This document shows positions 1 through 7,542 of a DNA stretch of 46,550 nt, piece after piece. The translations under genes were made by a program, and so were the position numbers. Position 1 is the stretch's first letter; each line of letters opens with the position of its first letter. The DNA lies in contig LMAD01000018.1 of the NCBI GenBank assembly GCA_001443545.1, positions 1 through 46,550 of the forward strand, in the 5' to 3' direction. This DNA comes from Acidimicrobiaceae bacterium RAAP-2. Lineage in GTDB: Bacteria > Actinomycetota > Acidimicrobiia > Acidimicrobiales > RAAP-2. Under the pieces are notes generated by a model. That model had not been told where the DNA came from. It saw only the letters and a program-made list of their open reading frames with translations, and did not search any database.

Positions 1-483
1 GTCGGTGACGTCACCGACGACCGTGGGGTAGGGCAGGTCGACCAGGCGATCCCCGTCCCGGTCCACGACCACCACGTCGCGCCCGGCGTTGGCCAAGAAC
101 CGTGCGACCTCGCTGCCGACCCGACCCCACCCGCAGACAATCACGTGCTGGTCCATACGAGCGATCGTGCGTTCCACCTTGTTCCTCCTCACCCGACTGC
201 GCAGGTGGCCGTCGACGAACAGCTCCAGGACCACCGAGAAGGCGTAGAGCGCGGTGCCCACACCGACCAGCATCAAGAAGATCGAGAAGACCTTGTCGCC
301 GACCCCGAGCGGGTGGGGCGAGGCGACGCCGAGGGTCGTCACGGTCGAGACGGTCACGAAGATGGCGTCGAGCGGCGAGTAGCCGAGCAGCCCGTAGCCG
401 ACGGCGCCGACGACGAGCACGAGGCCGAGGGCCCCGAGGGCCACCCTGACTCGTCGGAATGGATCACCCATGGGGCTGAGCAT
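1..483 (-). CDS. Two-TM potassium channel with RCK/TrkA-N domain, C-terminus cut by window edge
   Basis: Reading from 483 down to base 1 gives 161 residues with no stop, so the gene runs off the window. The order is a first transmembrane helix (about residues 13-33), a pore helix and filter region (STVTTLGVASPHP), a second helix (about 64-88), then the start of a TrkA-N nucleotide-binding domain (HVIVCGWGRVGSEVARFL, a GxGxxG Rossmann turn). This is the MthK/Kch-type plan: a K+ channel gated by a cytoplasmic ligand-binding domain. The filter is odd, because the usual TVGYG is TLGVA here. A second in-frame ATG lies at 471. The gene starts 32 bases after the decarboxylase stop on the same strand, so it may be cotranscribed with it. 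Family assignment is firm; ion selectivity is not. Confidence 0.85.
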   Translation of the reverse strand, partial: MLSPMGDPFRRVRVALGALGLVLVVGAVGYGLLGYSPLDAIFVTVSTVTTLGVASPHPLGVGDKVFSIFLMLVGVGTALYAFSVVLELFVDGHLRSRVRRNKVERTIARMDQHVIVCGWGRVGSEVARFLANAGRDVVVVDRDGDRLVDLPYPTVVGDVTD

Positions 484-515
484 ACCGACGCCCCCGCGGG
501 GCCTCCGTCGCGCCG

Positions 516-2735
516 TTATTCGCGCAGGCAGTGCACCGCCAGGCGGGCGTTGGTTCCCGAGCCCACCGTCTCGGCGCCGTGGATCAGCGTCTCGAGGCCG
601 GGGTAGACCCGGTTGAAGGCCTCGGCGAACTCGAGGTACTCGACGATCCGTGCGTTGAACCGTTCGCCCGGGACGAGCAGGGGGATGCCCGGCGGGTAGG
701 GCGTGAGCAGCACCGCCGTCGCCCGGCCGTCGAGCTCGGCCACCGGGACGGCCTCGACCCGGCGGCGGGTCATCGCGGCCCAGGCCGTCGAGGGCAGCAT
801 CGCGGCGGTGACCGGGGTGGTGTACATGTCGGTCGTCAGCCGCGCGACGTCGCGGTCGCGGTAGAACTCGTGAATGCCCTGGCAGAGGTCCGCGAGGCCC
901 ACCCCCTCGTAGCGCGCACCGGCGAAGTGGCTCATGACCTGGGTGACGGGCAGGTTGCGGTCGTAGGCGTCCTTGAACCGGCGCAGCTGGGTGATGAGCG
1001 TGTTCCAGCGGCCCCGCGTCGCCCCGATGGTGAAGAGCGCGAGGAACGAGTAGAGGCCGGTCTTCTCGACGATGACCCCGTGCTCGGCGAGGTAGCGGGT
1101 TAGCACGGCGGCGGGCACGCCGGTCTCGGCGAAGGCGCCCGTGAGGTCGAGCCCGGGGGTCATCACCGTCACCTTCAGGGGGTCGAGCATCGTGAAGCCC
1201 GATTGGACGTCGCCAAAGCCGTGCCAGTCGACGCCGGGTTCGATCTCCCAGTCGGGTCGCTCGCCGATCCCCGCGCGCAGCGGCGTGTCCGGTCCCCAGA
1301 CCGAGAACCACCAGCTGTCCTCGAGCTCCTCGCCGAGGTGGATGATGGCCCGGCGGAACTCGAGGGCCTCGGTGAGGGCCTCCTCGACGAGGGCCGTGCC
1401 ACCGGGGCGGTCCATCATCGCCGCCGCGACGTCACAGGAGGCGATGATCGCGTACTGGGGCGAGGTCGAGGTGTGCATGAGGAAGGCCTCGTTGAAGGCC
1501 TGCTGGTCGAGGCGCTCGGTCTCGGACTCCTGGACGAGGATCTGGGAGGCCTGGGAGAGGCCGGCCAGGAGCTTGTGGGTCGACTGGGTGGCGAAGACGA
1601 GCGAGGAGGCGCAGCGCTCGCGGTCGCGCCCGATGGCGTGCATGCCGCGGTAGAAGTCGTGGAAGGTCGCGTGGGGCAGCCACGCCTCGTCGAAGTGCAG
1701 CACGTCGACCTCGCCGTCGAGCAGCTCCTTGATCGCGTCGACGTTGTAGATGATCCCGTCGTAGGTGCTCTGGGTGATGGCGAGCATGCGCGGGGTCACG
1801 GTCTTGTCGGTGATGAAGGGGTTGGCCTCGATCTTGGCACGGATGCTCGCCATCGTGAACTCGTGGCGCGGGATCGGGCCGATGATCCCGGCCTGGTTGC
1901 GCGTCGGGGTGAGGAAGATGGGGATGGCCCCGGTGAGGATGATCGCGTGCAGGACCGACTTGTGGCAGTTGCGGTCCACGACCACGACGTCGCCGGGGCT
2001 GACCATCGCGTTCCACACGATCTTGTTCGACGTGGAGGTCCCGTTGGTGACGAAGTAGAGGTGGTCGGCCGAGAAGATCCGTGCCGCGTTGCGTTCGGCG
2101 TCAAAGACGGGCCCGGTGTGGTCGAGCAGCTGGCCGAGCTCCTCGACGGCGTTGCAGACGTCAGCGCGCAGCATGTTCTCGCCGAAGAACTGGTGGAACA
2201 TCGTGCCGACCGGGCTCTTCAAGAAGGCGGCGCCCCCGGAGTGGCCCGGGGCGTGCCAGGAGTTCGCGCCGCTGTCGACGTAGGTCGTCAGGGCCGAGAA
2301 GAACGGCGGCGCGATGGCCGCCAGGTAGGTGCGCGCCGCGTGGGCGATCCCGCGGGCCACGTAGTCGTCGGTCTCCTCGACCGTGTTGACGAAGCCGTTC
2401 ACGTCCTTTAAGACCGCGAGCGGGATCGAGGTCGCGGTGATCCGCCCGGCGAAGAGATAGATGGGCACGTTCGCGTTCTTCGCGCGCACGGCCTCGACGA
2501 ACTCGACGGCGCGGGCCTGGTCGAGCCGGTCAGTCTCGTCGTCGGTCGCGCAGTAGACGAAGGCGGCGACGCGACTCGAGAGGTCGGCCAACGCGGCCGC
2601 GTCGTCGCTCGTGGATCGGCGCATGACCGCGACGCCGGCGCGCCCCAGGGCGGCGGCCAGTTGGTCGACGCCCGAGTCGGCGCGCGCGGCGTGCGAGGGG
2701 TCGTCGATGAGCAGGACGGGGAAGGCGGCGTTCAT
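516..2735 (-). CDS. Orn/Lys/Arg decarboxylase, PLP fold-type I
   Basis: The 739-residue product matches the large bacterial ornithine/lysine/arginine decarboxylases (inducible AdiA/CadA/SpeF class) in length and layout. It has an N-terminal flavodoxin-like wing domain, a PLP-binding large domain and a C-terminal domain. The PLP lysine is K388 in STHKLLAGLSQ, and the cofactor-ring aspartate is D349 in HFDEAW. The start is set by a good Shine-Dalgarno (GGAGGT) seven bases before the ATG. The enzyme decarboxylates a basic amino acid to a diamine or agmatine, which serves acid resistance or polyamine supply. The exact substrate cannot be read from motifs. A divergent Lrp/AsnC regulator suggests amino-acid-responsive control. 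A small ORF ends in an ATGA overlap with this start. Confidence 0.92.
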   Translation of the reverse strand: MNAAFPVLLIDDPSHAARADSGVDQLAAALGRAGVAVMRRSTSDDAAALADLSSRVAAFVYCATDDETDRLDQARAVEFVEAVRAKNANVPIYLFAGRITATSIPLAVLKDVNGFVNTVEETDDYVARGIAHAARTYLAAIAPPFFSALTTYVDSGANSWHAPGHSGGAAFLKSPVGTMFHQFFGENMLRADVCNAVEELGQLLDHTGPVFDAERNAARIFSADHLYFVTNGTSTSNKIVWNAMVSPGDVVVVDRNCHKSVLHAIILTGAIPIFLTPTRNQAGIIGPIPRHEFTMASIRAKIEANPFITDKTVTPRMLAITQSTYDGIIYNVDAIKELLDGEVDVLHFDEAWLPHATFHDFYRGMHAIGRDRERCASSLVFATQSTHKLLAGLSQASQILVQESETERLDQQAFNEAFLMHTSTSPQYAIIASCDVAAAMMDRPGGTALVEEALTEALEFRRAIIHLGEELEDSWWFSVWGPDTPLRAGIGERPDWEIEPGVDWHGFGDVQSGFTMLDPLKVTVMTPGLDLTGAFAETGVPAAVLTRYLAEHGVIVEKTGLYSFLALFTIGATRGRWNTLITQLRRFKDAYDRNLPVTQVMSHFAGARYEGVGLADLCQGIHEFYRDRDVARLTTDMYTTPVTAAMLPSTAWAAMTRRRVEAVPVAELDGRATAVLLTPYPPGIPLLVPGERFNARIVEYLEFAEAFNRVYPGLETLIHGAETVGSGTNARLAVHCLRE

Positions 2736-2983
2736 GAGGTGACCTCCGTTGGTTGGTGGTTCGACGTGAGCGGTCCGCGCGCCCCGGCGAGGGCGAGCGG
2801 GTCGGTTGATCGCGCGATCGTCGCGGCGTCCGCGTCGCCCGACAGGAACGCGTTGTCAACTCGGGTGTGCGGGTTCGAGCACACGGGGTGGGGCCGTATC
2901 GAGACGACGGCGTTCGCAGCGTGCGTGCACTGGCCGATGGCGGACTCCTCGGGGCGGTCGACGTGGCCGCTCGTCGCCAGCAT
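2732..2983 (-). CDS. Possible small Cys/His-containing protein coupled to the decarboxylase
   Basis: This 83-codon reading frame ends with TGA inside an ATGA overlap with the decarboxylase ATG, the same coupling seen in true operons of this window. Third codon positions are almost all G or C while second positions are mixed, which is the pattern of translated DNA in this genome. The product resembles no family I know; it begins MLATSGHVDRPEES and holds two cysteines and several histidines. No Shine-Dalgarno precedes the ATG at 2983, and a longer GTG start at 3061 would run through the AT-rich promoter region. It could be a leader ORF or a chance open frame. Confidence 0.35.
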   Translation of the reverse strand: MLATSGHVDRPEESAIGQCTHAANAVVSIRPHPVCSNPHTRVDNAFLSGDADAATIARSTDPLALAGARGPLTSNHQPTEVTS

Positions 2984-3024
2984 AAAAGTCAACCCATGCC
3001 AATCACAATGGTGAAAATCTACAA

Positions 3025-3053
3025 ATAGTGCGCCATTGCAATACAAAAAGCAA
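3025..3053 (-). promoter_or_regulatory. Candidate promoter of the decarboxylase unit
   Basis: On the minus strand TTGCTT (3053-3048) and CACTAT (3030-3025) are 17 bases apart. This would start transcription near 3018, ahead of the small ORF and the decarboxylase. The match to consensus is modest. The same stretch is much more AT-rich than its surroundings and overlaps the inverted repeat at 3034-3055. A second weaker option is TTGTGA (3008-3003) with TATGCT (2984-2979), spacer 18. Confidence 0.3.
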
Positions 3054-3055
3054 TG
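3034..3055. promoter_or_regulatory. Inverted repeat, candidate Lrp/AsnC operator
   Basis: CATTGC (3034-3039) and GCAATG (3050-3055) form a perfect six-base inverted repeat around an A-rich ten-base spacer. It lies between the divergent decarboxylase and Lrp genes and overlaps the proposed minus-strand -35 element. Lrp/AsnC proteins bind imperfect palindromes with AT-rich centres, often next to their own gene, so an autoregulatory operator is likely. Binding is inferred. Confidence 0.45.
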
Positions 3056-3063
3056 TCTCACAG

Positions 3064-3069
3064 TACACT
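3064..3069 (+). promoter_or_regulatory. -10 element TACACT before the Lrp gene
   Basis: TACACT lies eight bases before the ATG at 3078. There is no Shine-Dalgarno between them. With the usual six to seven base distance to the transcription start, the mRNA would begin at or within two bases of the ATG, giving a leaderless or nearly leaderless message. Confidence 0.45.
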
Positions 3070-3077
3070 TTGACTAC

Positions 3078-3503
3078 ATGGATGACCTGGACGCGTTGGA
3101 CCGCCAACTGATCGGACTGCTACGCGGCGACGGACGGGCACCGATCTCGAGGTTGGCCGAGGAGTTGGGGGTCTCGCGGGGCACGGTCCAGAACCGGTTG
3201 GACCGCCTGCTCGGCGACGGGGTGATCGCCGGCTTCACCGTGCGCCTACGCCAGGACGTCGACGCCGACGTCATCCGCGCGATGATGGTCGTTCGACTGG
3301 TCGGTCAGTCGACGACGACGATTCTGCACCAGCTGCGAGGTCTGCCCGAAGTGCGAGCGGTGCACACCACCAATGGCGCGTGGGACCTGATGGTCGAGAT
3401 CGCCGTCGAGTCCCTGCCCGATCTCGACCGGGTCCTGAGCGCCATCCGCTCGATCCACGGGATCGAGAACAGTGAGACGAGCATCTTGTTGACCTCGGTC
3501 TGA
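3078..3503 (+). CDS. Lrp/AsnC family transcriptional regulator
   Basis: The 141-residue protein has an N-terminal helix-turn-helix (LDRQLIGLLRGDGRAPISRL, then LGVSRGTVQNRLDRL, about residues 6-45) and a C-terminal RAM/AsnC ligand-binding domain (about 65-135). The length is normal for the family. The ATG at 3078 is preferred over the upstream ATG at 3036, because residues from 3036 are untypical and encoded in the AT-rich promoter. The gene is divergent from the basic amino acid decarboxylase and followed by a strong hairpin. By family knowledge it should sense an amino acid and control the divergent gene and itself; the ligand is unknown. Confidence 0.9.
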   Translation: MDDLDALDRQLIGLLRGDGRAPISRLAEELGVSRGTVQNRLDRLLGDGVIAGFTVRLRQDVDADVIRAMMVVRLVGQSTTTILHQLRGLPEVRAVHTTNGAWDLMVEIAVESLPDLDRVLSAIRSIHGIENSETSILLTSV

Positions 3504-3509
3504 ATGCCG

Positions 3510-3550
3510 GTGCGGGCGGGGCCGAGCCGGTGGCTCGACCCCGCCCGCAC
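3510..3550. terminator. Strong bidirectional hairpin between convergent genes
   Basis: A twelve-base perfect stem, GTGCGGGCGGGG (3510-3521) with CCCCGCCCGCAC (3539-3550), encloses a nested CGAGCC/GGCTCG stem with a three-base loop. It sits between the stops of the Lrp gene (3503) and the binding-protein gene (3562), which converge. There is no long T-run, as is common for actinobacterial terminators. It would act on both strands. Confidence 0.75.
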
Positions 3551-3561
3551 TCGTTCGACGC

Positions 3562-4458
3562 TCAGCCGCCGGCGCCGTTCAACACGACCTTGTTGGCCGG
3601 GACCGCGAAGGCGGTGACGCCCCAGCGGGCCAGAATCGCGTGGTAGGTGCCGTTGGCGATCAGCGTCCGGATGGCGGCCTGGATGGCCAGGGCCAACGCG
3701 TGACCGGTCCGGGTCTTCGCGGTGGCGATGCCCGTCGGGGTGACGTTGACGGCGCTGCCGACCGACTTGAAGGCGCCCTTCGAGGTGGCCACGATGTAGG
3801 CCCCGACCTGGGCGTCGACGAAGCCGACGGCGGCCTGGCCCGAGGAGATCGCGATGTTGGCCTCGGTCTGGGTGGGGAAGGCCATGACCGTCACGGGCTT
3901 CGCGCTCGGGCAGGTCTTGGCCAGGGCTTGGACGTTGGACTGCTCGACCGTTCCGGTCTCGACGGCGACCTTCAGGCCACAGAAGCTCTTCATGCCGTGG
4001 AAGGCCACCGTCGAGGTGGCCTTGGTGTAGACGCCCTCGCCCTCTTGGAAGTAGTCGATGAAGTTGACCTGCTTCTCGCGAGCCTTGTTATCGGTGAAGG
4101 AGGAGTTGCCGATCTGGTAGTGGTTGGAGGCGATGCCGGCGATGATGTTGTCGAAGGTCACGTTGTTGGCGTGGATCGTGACTCCGAGGGTCTTGGCGAT
4201 CGCGTTGATGAGGTCGATGTCGAAGCCCACCATGGTCGTGCCCCGCATGAACTCGTCGGGCGCGTAGGTCGCGTCGGTCGCGACTTGGATGGTGGTGTGT
4301 CGCAGCGCGGCCGGCACCAGCTTGGCGGCCGACGCGTTGTAGACGCCGCCCAGTGACGACGCGCTCGCGACGCTCACTGCGACGACGCTCGACGCCGCGA
4401 CGACTGCGGTGGCCGCCAACCCCGTGATCGCTCGACGTACCGTTAAGTTCCTTCGCAT
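3562..4458 (-). CDS. Amino-acid ABC transporter substrate-binding protein (family 3)
   Basis: The 298-residue exported protein has a basic N-terminus (MRRNLTVRRAI), a hydrophobic signal segment to about residue 35, and a type-2 periplasmic binding fold. Visible SBP_bac_3 signatures are ATDATYAPDEF, GFDIDLINAIAKTLG, NNVTFDNIIAGI and VETGTVEQ. It should bind a polar or charged amino acid outside the membrane. The Shine-Dalgarno GGAGGGGGG just before the ATG at 4458 fixes the start. A far longer open frame continues upstream to 5700, but that part is antisense to lysA. No permease or ATPase is adjacent, so it is an orphan or shares a transporter encoded elsewhere. Its neighbours suggest basic amino acids. 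Confidence 0.92.
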   Translation of the reverse strand: MRRNLTVRRAITGLAATAVVAASSVVAVSVASASSLGGVYNASAAKLVPAALRHTTIQVATDATYAPDEFMRGTTMVGFDIDLINAIAKTLGVTIHANNVTFDNIIAGIASNHYQIGNSSFTDNKAREKQVNFIDYFQEGEGVYTKATSTVAFHGMKSFCGLKVAVETGTVEQSNVQALAKTCPSAKPVTVMAFPTQTEANIAISSGQAAVGFVDAQVGAYIVATSKGAFKSVGSAVNVTPTGIATAKTRTGHALALAIQAAIRTLIANGTYHAILARWGVTAFAVPANKVVLNGAGG

Positions 4459-4569
4459 GATTCCCCCCTCCGCACGCCCCTTCGGCGTACGGCCATCAGT
4501 CTGACCAACCCGCGCCGGCCGGGTATTGGCGCAATCGACAAACTTATGCCGCTCGCTTTGGAGGAACCG

Positions 4570-5934
4570 ATGGCGTGCTCCTCGGACGACCGCGATAACT
4601 TCGTCCTGAGCGGTGTCACGCCGCGAACGGGGAAGGCGTGCATGACCATCGATGAACGAACCGACCACCGTCTCCCGCCGGTCGTGGATCTCATGCCGCC
4701 CGGGGCGCGGCTCGACGGTGAGCGCTTGGTCATCGGGGGCCAGCTCGCGAGTGAACTCGCCGACTCCTTCGGCACACCAGCCCTGATCATCGATGAGGTC
4801 GCCCTGCGCGCGCGCGCCCGGCGCTACGCCGACGGACTGGCCGCGCGCTGGCCCAACTCCCAGGTCGTCTGGGCCTCGAAGTCCTTGCCCTGCACCGCGA
4901 TCTACCGCATCATGGGCGAGGAAGGTCTCGGCATCGATGTCGCCGGCGGCGGCGAGCTGGTGATGGCCCTCGCCGGCGGGGTCGACCCGTCGCGCTTCGT
5001 GCTGCACGGCAACGCCAAGACCGATTCCGAACTGGCCATGGCCCTCGAGGCCGGGGTCGGCACGGTGGTCATCGACAACCTCGACGACGTCGAGCGTCTG
5101 GAGCGGCTGAGCTCGCGCGAACAGGGCGTGCTGATCCGCGTGATCCCCGACGTCGCGACGGCGACCCACGACGCGATCGCGACCGGCCACCAGAACTCCA
5201 AGTTCGGCCTGCCGATCCCCGAGGCGCGCGCGCTCGTCGAACGGCTTCGCGGCAGCGACCGGTTGCGCCTCGACGGACTGCACGTCCACATCGGTTCCCA
5301 GATCCTCGACGTCGCCCCCTTCGCGCGCGCCGTCGAGGCCATCGCCGCCCTGGGCGAGTTCGAGGTCTACGACCTCGGCGGCGGCCTCGGGGCGCGCTAC
5401 ACCTACGACGACCACCCGCCGGCGATCGAGTCCTACCTCGACACCCTCACCGACGCGGCTCGTCGGTTCCTGCCCGCCTCGGCGCGACTCTTGATCGAGC
5501 CCGGCCGCTCGATGATCGCCGAGACGGGCGTGACGCTCTACCGGGTCGTCTCGGTCAAACGCGGCGCCAGGCGGACCTTCGTCGCGGTCGACGGCGGCAT
5601 GGGTGACAACCTCGAGGTCTCGCTCTACGGACAGCGCTTCGAGGCGACGATGGCCGATCGCGTCGGCGGGGGCGAGAACTACACGGTGGTCGGGCGCCAC
5701 TGTGAGTCCGGTGACCAGCTGATCGAATCGGTCGCGCTGCGCGACCCGGCGGTGGGCGACGTGCTAGCCGTCGCGGTGACCGGCGCCTACTGCCTCACCA
5801 TGGCCAACAACTACAACGGAGCGTTGCGCCCGCCCATCGTGCTGGTCGCTTCCGAGGGCGCGCGCCTCGCGTTGCGTCGCGAGACCTACGAGGACCTGCT
5901 GGATCGAGACATCGTCGCCCCGCCGCCCTCGTAG
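4570..5934 (+). CDS. lysA: Diaminopimelate decarboxylase
   Basis: The protein is a fold-type III PLP decarboxylase converting meso-diaminopimelate to L-lysine in the cytoplasm. Signatures include the PLP lysine in WASKSLPC (K104), the HVHIGSQI stretch, the EPGRSMIAETG phosphate-binding region, VDGGMGDN, the CESGD active-site motif, and GAYCLTMANNYN near the end. From the ATG at 4570, which has a GGAGGAA Shine-Dalgarno five bases upstream, the length is 454 residues. An ATG at 4642 with a weaker AAGG site would give 430 residues and aligns better with the start of known LysA proteins. The first 24 codons have high GC at third positions, so 4570 is kept. The next gene begins ten bases after the stop. 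Confidence 0.95.
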   Translation: MACSSDDRDNFVLSGVTPRTGKACMTIDERTDHRLPPVVDLMPPGARLDGERLVIGGQLASELADSFGTPALIIDEVALRARARRYADGLAARWPNSQVVWASKSLPCTAIYRIMGEEGLGIDVAGGGELVMALAGGVDPSRFVLHGNAKTDSELAMALEAGVGTVVIDNLDDVERLERLSSREQGVLIRVIPDVATATHDAIATGHQNSKFGLPIPEARALVERLRGSDRLRLDGLHVHIGSQILDVAPFARAVEAIAALGEFEVYDLGGGLGARYTYDDHPPAIESYLDTLTDAARRFLPASARLLIEPGRSMIAETGVTLYRVVSVKRGARRTFVAVDGGMGDNLEVSLYGQRFEATMADRVGGGENYTVVGRHCESGDQLIESVALRDPAVGDVLAVAVTGAYCLTMANNYNGALRPPIVLVASEGARLALRRETYEDLLDRDIVAPPPS

Positions 5935-5943
5935 GATGCGCCC
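5932..5943 (+). promoter_or_regulatory. Leaderless-type -10 (TAGGAT) before the PucR gene
   Basis: TAGGAT (5932-5937) is followed by six bases and the GTG at 5944. Its first three bases are the lysA stop codon. The spacing equals that of eight other starts in the window, so the PucR gene probably has its own leaderless transcript besides any read-through from lysA. Confidence 0.5.
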
Positions 5944-7539
5944 GTGGAGGCGATTGCTCCGACCCGTCACGACGGGATCACGCTCGCGGCGCTGGTCGAC
6001 GCCCTAGGCCCCTCGGTCGTACGCCTCGTCGAGCGCGACGGTTCCGATGAGGCACTGGTGCGCGAGTCGGTGCTCTGGGACCCGGTCGAACCGCTGATCA
6101 CCTCGCGCGGGGGGGTGCTGCTACTCGTCGGTGGCGAACCGGCGAGTCCCGCCTCCGTCGCGGCGATTGACGAAGCGTCGCGCGCCGGTTACGTCGCCGT
6201 CGCCCTGAAGCGTCGGGGCCAAGAACTGGACCAGGTCGCCCAGGTGGCGTCTCGCTCGTCGATCGCCCTACTGGTGGTCGGCGAGGACGTCGCGTGGGGG
6301 ACCCTCGATTCGCTGCTCGCGAGCGCGATCGCGAGTCATCACCCGGACTCGCCGTCCACCTTCGAGGCCACCTCCACCGGCGACCTCTTCGCGATCGCCA
6401 ACGCGATCGCGCGCAACGTCGGCGCGGCGATCACCATCGAGGACGCCGGGTGGCACGTGCTCGCGTACTCGAGCATCGCCGAGCACCCCATCGACGCCGT
6501 GCGTCAGGACTCCATCCTCGGCCGACGCGTCCGGCGACTAGACGCCTATGAGTCGGAGTATCGGGCGATCGCGCGTTCCCAGGAGTCCGTCTTCTTCGCC
6601 CCCTACGACGACGTGCTCGCGCGCGTGGCGATGCCGGTGCGCGCCAGTGGCCGACTGCTCGGGTCCATCTGGGCGATCGACGTGGACAACCGGCGCGGCC
6701 GCGACATCGGCGCGGTGCTCGAAGAGGTCATGCCGAGCGTGGCGTTGCACCTGCTCAGCGCCGCGCATCGTGGCGACCTCGCCCGCTATCGCCGCGCCGA
6801 GTTGCTCAGCATCCAGTTGGGGGTGCGTGCCCCGCACGGGGTCGACGTCAGTGATTCGCTTCGCCGGCTGCTGCCCGCCGCCCTGCTCGGCTTCGGTCCC
6901 CTCGACCGCGCCGAGGCGATCGTGGACGACCTGCGGCTCACCGACGTCGTGGCCGCGAGCGCCGAAGCGTTGCGTCACGACTCGTCGTGCGCGCGCGTCG
7001 CCAACGCGATCTACGTGTTGTTGCCGGGCGAGCGCAACGCGACGACGCCGCTGCGCCGGTTTGCCGAGGCGACGGTCGAGGCACTGGTCGCAACCTCGGG
7101 CCTGGCCTTCGGCGGCGCGTACGTCGAGGACGTGGACTCCTTCGACGCGATCGCGCGGGCCCGCGGCGACATCGACCTGGCGCTACGCAGCATGGAGCGC
7201 GCGGGACACTTCGCGGTGCTGTCGGTCGACGAGCACCGTCACGTGACCGTGCTCCAAGAGTTGTTCGAACACGGGGTCGCCGACGAGCGTCACCTGGTCG
7301 CGCCACTGCGGGCGCTCCTCGAGCACGACCGCACGACCGGCTCGGCCTACGCCGCGACCCTGCTCGCGCACCTCGACCACGCCGGCGACGTGCGCGCCGC
7401 GGCCGCGGCCCTCTTCGTCCACGAGAACTCCCACCGCTACCGCATGCGTCGGATCGTCGAGCAGTTCGGCGTCGACCTCGACGACCCGGAGCAGCGTCTC
7501 GTGCTCTGGCTCCAGCTGCGAGCGCGCGCTACGGGCTGA
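5944..7539 (+). CDS. PucR/CdaR-type transcriptional regulator
   Basis: The 531-residue protein has the PucR layout. An N-terminal PucR-type sensory domain comes first (about residues 1-125, LAALVDALGPSVVRLV onward). A GAF-like middle follows (about 145-270, AITIEDAGWHVLAYSS). The C-terminus is a GGDEF-like region plus a PucR C-terminal helix-turn-helix (DVRAAAAALFVHENSHRYRM, about 480-515). Members control purine, sugar-acid or amino acid catabolism. The target here is unknown; lysA just upstream and the convergent MFS gene three bases downstream are possible links. The GTG at 5944 is supported by the leaderless spacing. Confidence 0.85.
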   Translation: MEAIAPTRHDGITLAALVDALGPSVVRLVERDGSDEALVRESVLWDPVEPLITSRGGVLLLVGGEPASPASVAAIDEASRAGYVAVALKRRGQELDQVAQVASRSSIALLVVGEDVAWGTLDSLLASAIASHHPDSPSTFEATSTGDLFAIANAIARNVGAAITIEDAGWHVLAYSSIAEHPIDAVRQDSILGRRVRRLDAYESEYRAIARSQESVFFAPYDDVLARVAMPVRASGRLLGSIWAIDVDNRRGRDIGAVLEEVMPSVALHLLSAAHRGDLARYRRAELLSIQLGVRAPHGVDVSDSLRRLLPAALLGFGPLDRAEAIVDDLRLTDVVAASAEALRHDSSCARVANAIYVLLPGERNATTPLRRFAEATVEALVATSGLAFGGAYVEDVDSFDAIARARGDIDLALRSMERAGHFAVLSVDEHRHVTVLQELFEHGVADERHLVAPLRALLEHDRTTGSAYAATLLAHLDHAGDVRAAAAALFVHENSHRYRMRRIVEQFGVDLDDPEQRLVLWLQLRARATG

Positions 7540-7542
7540 GCG

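Noticed and set aside
1203..2411. Long plus-strand open frame of 402 residues over the decarboxylase.
   Set aside because: It is the antisense shadow of a clear enzyme and consists of Val/Asp/Gly-rich sequence with no domain.
2984..3061. GTG-start extension of the small ORF upstream of the decarboxylase.
   Set aside because: It passes through the AT-rich promoter and palindrome and loses the third-position GC bias.
3036..3077. Upstream ATG for the Lrp-type regulator.
   Set aside because: The added 14 residues fall in the palindrome and promoter, and family members start close to the ATG at 3078.
4459..5700. The open frame of the binding-protein gene extends far upstream on the minus strand, giving a 712-residue product.
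   Set aside because: The extension is exactly antisense to lysA, reads as low-complexity Asp/Arg/Val-rich sequence, and a strong Shine-Dalgarno with signal peptide start lies at 4458.
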